Shown: positions 13,601 through 15,702 of the stretch, one piece after another
How positions within the stretch are numbered: the first letter of the stretch is position 1
Layout of the letters: each line of letters begins with the position of its first letter
Assembly (NCBI GenBank): GCA_900557385.1
Contig: USSP01000012.1
Coordinates: forward strand, 1-15,702
DNA length: 15,702 nucleotides
Direction of reading: 5' to 3'
Source of the DNA: an uncultured Lachnospiraceae bacterium
GTDB taxonomy: Bacteria > Bacillota > Clostridia > Lachnospirales > Lachnospiraceae
Translations under genes and position numbers: made by a program
Notes under the pieces: generated by a model
What the model was told of the DNA's origin: nothing
The model's input: only the letters and a program-made list of their open reading frames with translations
Databases searched by the model: none

Positions 13601-15702
13601 GCCGTCCAGCGTATAAGCAGCAGACAAAAGCGCTGAAACGCCTGCCTGATTTGTAGCAGTACTGCTGCCAAAGGCATTCATTGCAAAATTTCCCTGGGTA
13701 TTTAGAGCAATGGCAAGGGTTTCCATGCCTGCCGTTCCCTTTAAAATCCAAGTACTTCCGGCGCCGCTTACGGCATAGCCGTCCACAGTTCCGATCTGTT
13801 CCAAAGAGCCATCGCCACCGATGAGTTTCTTGTCTCCTTCTGCCTGGTTGCGGAAAATACCGCCAAATTTACCAATCTCCTCCAAATTTGCTCCGGCATT
13901 GGAAACAGACAGCTGTGAGGTACCGTTTACTTTTCCCTCTACACCTGTCAGATAAACCAAGGATTCCAGCTGACTGCCTACGATGGCTCCATTGCTTCCT
14001 CCCGTAATGGCAGCTGCAGCTACGGTAACCGTACCATCCAATGCCACTGCTGATGGTTTTGATCCATTTGCTATCGTTCCGATCATACCACCGGTAGCGG
14101 TCGTTCCTGTCAGCTGGCTGTTCTGAGCCACGGTAGGATCTTTCAGAAGAAGCTTACTGTTATTAACATAGCCGACCACGCCACCTACATGGGTGCCATT
14201 TGCCAATGTTGCAGCAACAGTCACAGCCGGGATGCCAAAATCCACCCCTTCTACCCGGCCTGCAAAGCCACCCACACCGGTGCCATATTGAATGTACCCA
14301 TTTATGGTAATGGGAAGCGCACTTTCTTTTCCCTTCACACTTTCCAACACAAAGGTACTGGTGATATCTCCCACCAGTCCTCCCGCATAGCCACTGTTAT
14401 GAACCGTAGCGATACTGGCATTTCCCGTATAGGAATCCAGTCTGATGGTAATCTTCTCGGAAACCTTGCCCAACAGACCACCGGCATTGCCTTGGCCTTT
14501 GCTGGAAGTCACAGTCCCGGTTACAGTAAGAGGCTTCTCCACCTCCAGTGTGGTGCCTGCCTCACAGACCCCTAACAGACCACCTACTGTCTGTCCGCCA
14601 TTGACCGTCGCATTGATGGTAATGTCACCGTTTCCCGTAACCGCCAGCGTACTATTATCGCCACCTTTGCACAGCTTCCCTGCAAACTGTCCGGCATAAT
14701 CTCCACCCTGCACGGTAAACCTATTGCATAATGACAGTTCTGAGGTATTCCAGGTATAGCTTCCGGTAAGCGTTCCAAAATAACCGCCTGCAGACGCTGT
14801 TCCTGTTACAGCAGCTGCCGCCCAGCTATTTTCCTCTGCTGTAATCGTAACAGCATCTCCCAGACTTCCTGCGATACCACCTGCATTATTTCCTGTGATA
14901 TTATTAATTTCAGATTTAATATTTTTGATATTGACTTTTGCGTTATCACCAATGCTACCTGCAATGATTCCAGCATTTTCGTCAGTGTTTTTAATAACAC
15001 CAGTTATGTTTATGTCGTGAATCCTGATTTCCGCAGTATCTTTGCCGGAAACCTGGATATTCCGGGCAATTGCTGCAGAGGTTCCATCCACACAATTGAA
15101 ATCAAACTGATAGATTTCGGCTCCTTCTCCCAGATAAGCAAATAAGGGCTTGTCCAGATTAAAGGTCAGACTGCCACTGCTGTAATAGCAGGACATTTTC
15201 CCCCTGAAAGGATGATCTGCGGTTCCGAAGCCGTTAAAACCACTGATTGCAGAAAGATTCCATTCTTTTCCCGTTCCGGTATCTCCTATCTGGAAGGAAA
15301 TTCCGTCAAAATCATAGGTCTGGGTCAGTTTCTCCAGAAGCAAGAAATCCTCTGCCGATGCCAGATAGTAAAAATTATCCGCAGTATAGTAACTCTGGTA
15401 TTCGGCCTCATCTGTAACCTCTTTTAAAGGCTTACTTCCTGTGGGAATCGATTCATCCCCTTCAAAGAGAGCAATTTCGTCCTCCAATGTTTCTGTTTCA
15501 TCCGTTTCCGATGTTTCTGGCGTCTCTTCCGATGTCTCCGGTGTTTCCGATGTCTCTGGTGTTTCCGGCGTCTCCGGTGTTTCTTCCGGCGTCTCTGGTA
15601 TTTCCGGCGTCTCTGGTATTTCCGGCGTTTCTCCGCTCTCTCCCGTACTATCTCCATCGGAAGAATTGCTACCCTCCCGGATATCCTCTGTCGCGTATGC
15701 AG
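5312..15702 (-). CDS. giant secreted GLUG-repeat beta-helix protein, adhesin-like, N-terminus beyond the window
   Basis: One uninterrupted frame of 10.4 kb, at least 3,462 residues, still open at the right edge. Residues below count from the TTG codon at 15487, which is not the true start. Visible order: a probable signal-peptidase site (A-Y-A then TEDIREG) at the edge; a PET-rich linker; a first cap module (about 39-138, with FNGFGTADHPFRG); a GLUG block of about eleven repeats (173-510); further cap modules near 627-700, 976-1090, 1315-1470 (KGCGTYEDPYIIG, LSADIDLSGI, FVGFGTSDRPFIG) and 1755-1860 (GNFDGQGSTI); a second GLUG block of about 14 repeats (1914-2460); and a non-repetitive tail (2600-3391). 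GLUG repeats fold as right-handed beta-helices in secreted adhesins and proteases. No protease motif or LPXTG-membrane-Lys/Arg sorting signal is visible. Adhesion is inferred from architecture. It is cotranscribed with the downstream GGDEF-EAL gene; its promoter is outside the window. Confidence 0.93.
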   Translation of the reverse strand, partial: AYATEDIREGSNSSDGDSTGESGETPEIPETPEIPETPEETPETPETPETSETPETSEETPETSETDETETLEDEIALFEGDESIPTGSKPLKEVTDEAEYQSYYTADNFYYLASAEDFLLLEKLTQTYDFDGISFQIGDTGTGKEWNLSAISGFNGFGTADHPFRGKMSCYYSSGSLTFNLDKPLFAYLGEGAEIYQFDFNCVDGTSAAIARNIQVSGKDTAEIRIHDINITGVIKNTDENAGIIAGSIGDNAKVNIKNIKSEINNITGNNAGGIAGSLGDAVTITAEENSWAAAAVTGTASAGGYFGTLTGSYTWNTSELSLCNRFTVQGGDYAGQFAGKLCKGGDNSTLAVTGNGDITINATVNGGQTVGGLLGVCEAGTTLEVEKPLTVTGTVTSSKGQGNAGGLLGKVSEKITIRLDSYTGNASIATVHNSGYAGGLVGDITSTFVLESVKGKESALPITINGYIQYGTGVGGFAGRVEGVDFGIPAVTVAATLANGTHVGGVVGYVNNSKLLLKDPTVAQNSQLTGTTATGGMIGTIANGSKPSAVALDGTVTVAAAAITGGSNGAIVGSQLESLVYLTGVEGKVNGTSQLSVSNAGANLEEIGKFGGIFRNQAEGDKKLIGGDGSLEQIGTVDGYAVSGAGSTWILKGTAGMETLAIALNTQGNFAMNAFGSSTATNQAGVSALLSAAYTLDGNADISYETTGIITVNRNDKEIDDANKQYLFKGSLSGKTANTTITQNSSVKQDRTGIFSTLGGTASFSNLVIAGTVENANGTGGIAYQAKGTSFTLSEVKVQKAFRSNTGRIGGVLAQENSDAAFVVTAKNVTLASEITGDASSDFSGFITHMEKVDVELDGIVLGGKLQSTLNECGGFLGRYWYWMQGTIQNVMVQPGTELNVSTQTGGLCRTIQTANGQYLTFNKVDLNHLKLTVGNASGLLALNGQYLVANIVDYSCKGATITSGANFDEVVYVTKAFPYTGIISLHNSSKNFPDYFYTNQATYIGTQPSKNTQTMYYYDVFQKMDGEGNIINSNGTKSRIQDHVLDSPEKMLIWSVVHNAMRNNNNDLRKVFQKCFAGTDYTANEIYSLRGTLDLADVSFYAAPGVNGASLLGAEDATVIFHADKMDTTMGQHQGLHAGLLYNPTGGVNAKDFTLQGTVANLDGNNSGALISGTLNGGGTFENLTLENLWIRDFNKNNERDGLLISRIAAGTGKQDNTVNVSFDGISMTGYSYTGNGKKAAAALVGEAGGPNATNLNLQFRNMQIADDADNSQASTKHNGDVLAYASFLYNYSFATNTDQNIGRGLYLFSETEAKAKVTWGKELDATTEYWVYEGDDPHKRIFVQNTVLENNVKNGYYKPYVYQTQEIEVNPKTGDLNKGCGTYEDPYIIGSVPQFLTLYRYLSTKDGENEDFFKNWKVNKRNAGTDFCDKTEKTHATYTYGTNGFPTRDELSRAYYQLSADIDLSGINSGNYKVIADSFVGFGTSDRPFIGVWYGKGSDGTIHKITLPTKTSAQTYATYGFLQYAKGAVVKDMEIAIPGKTLNNYTTIQGLGAAGGVIGCILGGDNIIDNVKVTGSLALECFYQVSKNDNRYMAAVGGYVGVVKKGGLILRNVTLSDDLKDFTLREKEQGKLIDSQNYIAYYGGALCGRVEDGYVLYEGATDSSLPLWEKDTKAGTGKWVLIPDYDIVNGSYLTQQLSGGSQVTVTAPDADGKLTVTLPNAAALQVMSMAMSSDSLNTMLNQTKSTCGYTEKSRSRKASYNQIGCSSPVEDYTAATKYDDQVTYPYLYSYLGINRDNYKTYLIGNVSILNPIGKVENKVYHTTWQLTADGTYDMKAFGQAFRGIGALYAATDKQCSTLRGNFDGQGSTISYALKTLRLDYSNSTISPASLNRRGLFNSIYGYQDTNCYETNGFNIQNLKLQASVNADFKDKAGSQVCALESSGILAGYTNAARLSIQNITLLEETKITTGSQKLGADNIYCGGLIGYATGSQNITMSNCKIAGTVGKPVCLDTPGYVGGFIGYANLDNNCTLKIENTIEAPCVTGLKLTSKNQVAGGLVGFIPEKNITLEIKGRQNAPLVMQDSTIEARWQAGGIIGETRNNVRLVVDYITVSDIGLSSYKAAGGIIGEYGKYTSTAESSLKNIKITDVTVQEASTQDPTTYDSANGQGGVVGKCRGYLTLENITVGTADKTDSKSCTITSSDNRRNDADGREHGVGGLVGAVEKSDKADGRLTLKNCTVSDVTVTAGKGNAASSNMNFPASAGGAVGYSNGTILLAGAVTTENVTVSTYADRAALGDKTREQVRNFAAGGFIGCLRGQLTGVSGNTAAYTDYLLAENNTVTGMYAGGIAGYVGSYGTTALPIQLQGKADTSLVEGGTVTGGQAAGGLFGKLEKSLGSLYLNPEQGTTPLVVSGVTISGMDAGGLVGTVKEAKDARLENVQVKNCSITASIPKNNNTLVAGGSAAGGLFGSCSLAAGQTLKLYDLELTGNTILYQTETDTLQDKETSSNTENFISVGGLIGTVRSNAQGQVLADHIVLDAANQVGVRKAAGGTVQLIRKDGTPYKLADLTAPTGATNQDALNNLAETYGSFVGTLIGTVNTTQASIDMMHVWTSKDCYEIPRLSQTNLPVVDVGRTGSQNVYSYRQSCHILYGDENSDTAQGNIARMKHEVENSSATYANSTAVSTLLGCYRLNQVGDWNDADMPQKPEEIWQEVYPLKVGAEGTEKELPIFACKPGTRSLNETITALSDIMTNVSGLSSSKIDILTVTATPKKWEVAKTDDINYNGSPADSGVKAHIAVTGTKGSGYSFGYLTGTDGTTTDLFDQYDATAGTVTYTELTYTYQWTDGDGSRDHKRVFVLPVFVEEPLQVGVSMSIQAGRVQSVDTIGTNAQDSVVMANDSDSTLLLEYTFGNARKSYDMTMPKELWLTNGSGDAEKPLKYTPGTRLLLIDVTGGNKAYYYTVDATTGERIPFTAFKDSAGNSYEEKKINRADFEGTEQFLLQTILSDTKKASAENTKYDIHTGICKPEPDVLAKMQGELEAKLGVDSIPGIKITLDTAGGATDVTGELTANGELTYTMQFSVTGEQAYWQKKGTIDSANNGKYLDLFCYLMNEKETERISLPAGTNFQYRIQEGSYSALQIIPDQSGVYYYKAIRDRYGVTGSKFLIRDVDADGNAIGVKENTTISLQVKLKLPTELSGFNDSYYKACIDLLRTDDPDYPSGYEDALGTYRKSLGANIVPDIGFAVRVEEQDWEKLGINTYESLDQTYEIPFKVLLDFEDILRYASGDELVQQWADKDYCITYDLFGKAKDSTYGTSPFVDGPTFQDPAGNTIGETMKIMMDGGSNIWKWDGNAYTEVAEGDMAESETGELAMKYRFTKEQMENTVKGTPITLTGKVLVNGTALRQLSSKEDFEKYLTNYRMNASLRITEETDALPTGNVDTYDYFVYTITRLKTDM
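8108..9748 (-). repeat. second GLUG-repeat block in the giant gene
   Basis: Fourteen or fifteen degenerate copies of a motif of the form (A/V)GG-hydrophobic-hydrophobic-G occur, for example CGGLIGYA, VGGFIGYA, AGGLVGFI, AGGIIGET, AGGAVGYS, AGGIAGYV, AGGLFGKL and VGGLIGTV, with spacing of about 30-50 residues. They are repeats at the protein level, with DNA that has diverged. The regular Gly turns and Val/Ile/Thr strands fit rungs of a beta-helix. Confidence 0.8.
13958..14971 (-). repeat. first GLUG-repeat block in the giant gene
   Basis: About eleven copies lie at residues near 173, 203, 233, 265, 301, 336, 369, 405, 434, 466 and 499, a notably even period of about 33 residues (about 99 bp). 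Examples are AGGIAGSL, AGGYFGTL, VGGLLGVC, AGGLVGDI, VGGFAGRV and TGGMIGTI. The period is tighter than in the second block, as expected for a regular stack of beta-helix rungs. Confidence 0.8.
15488..15631 (-). repeat. Pro/Glu/Thr tandem-repeat linker of the giant protein
   Basis: This stretch encodes 48 residues made almost only of E, T, P and S (units ETP, ETS, EIP). At the DNA level it is built on a 9-bp unit, and an 18-bp unit CTCTGGTATTTCCGGCGT is present in two perfect tandem copies at 15593-15628. Such linkers are extended and acidic, and usually hold a surface domain away from the cell or export site. Copy number may vary by slippage in steps of 9 or 18 bp without breaking the frame. 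Confidence 0.85.

Noticed and set aside
13958..14971. CRISPR-like or DNA satellite interpretation of the roughly 99-bp periodicity
   Set aside because: The periodicity is in the protein pattern (GLUG motif); the DNA copies differ and there are no conserved repeats with unique spacers.
15485..15487. TTG at 15487 as the true start of the giant gene
   Set aside because: The frame stays open to the window edge, and the upstream codons encode a coherent PET-rich linker and a probable signal-peptidase site, so translation starts beyond 15702.
15424..15657. Arg/Lys-rich 77-residue frame on the minus strand
   Set aside because: It is the out-of-frame reading of the 9-bp PET repeat; its low complexity is an artefact of that repeat.

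Overview
The window looks like chromosome of a low-to-moderate GC Gram-positive anaerobe of the Clostridia, most likely a gut Lachnospiraceae. This is inferred from the protein style (NorM/MepA-type MATE pump, LysR regulators, a giant GLUG-repeat secreted protein), AGGAGG-like ribosome binding sites and AT-rich promoters. The genus cannot be fixed from the sequence alone. I see no rRNA, tRNA, CRISPR array, transposase or insertion sequence.

Left part (1-3379). The left edge holds the first 17 codons of an unidentified minus-strand gene. Next come a minus-strand LysR-family regulator (145-984) and a divergent MATE multidrug/cation efflux pump (1116-2489), which share a 131-bp AT-rich promoter region with a 10-bp direct repeat. 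The pump ends tail to tail with a second LysR regulator (2486-3379, minus), and the two stop codons overlap. The layout suggests a pump locally controlled by one or both regulators.

Middle (3380-3733). This 354-bp intergenic stretch is busy. It holds a textbook LysR box (ATAC-N7-GTAT) next to the -10 of the second regulator. It also holds a plus-strand unit of about 220 nt made of a TATAAT box, a Shine-Dalgarno, a 23-codon peptide gene and a strong intrinsic terminator. The peptide is short, aromatic and amphipathic, and I do not recognise it.

Right part (3734-15702). A two-gene minus-strand arrangement fills the rest. The upstream gene encodes a giant secreted protein: at least 3,462 residues are visible and the start lies beyond the right edge. 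It begins just after a probable signal-peptidase site, followed by a Pro/Glu/Thr linker, then several GLUG-repeat beta-helix blocks introduced by cap-like modules, and ends in a non-repetitive region of about 790 residues with no LPXTG anchor. Twelve bases downstream starts a membrane-anchored GGDEF-EAL protein whose GGDEF motif is lost and whose EAL metal site has one Asp-to-Asn change. A giant adhesin-like protein translationally coupled to a degenerate c-di-GMP protein recalls, by analogy only, the LapA/LapD adhesin control of proteobacteria. This is the most interesting candidate system in the window.
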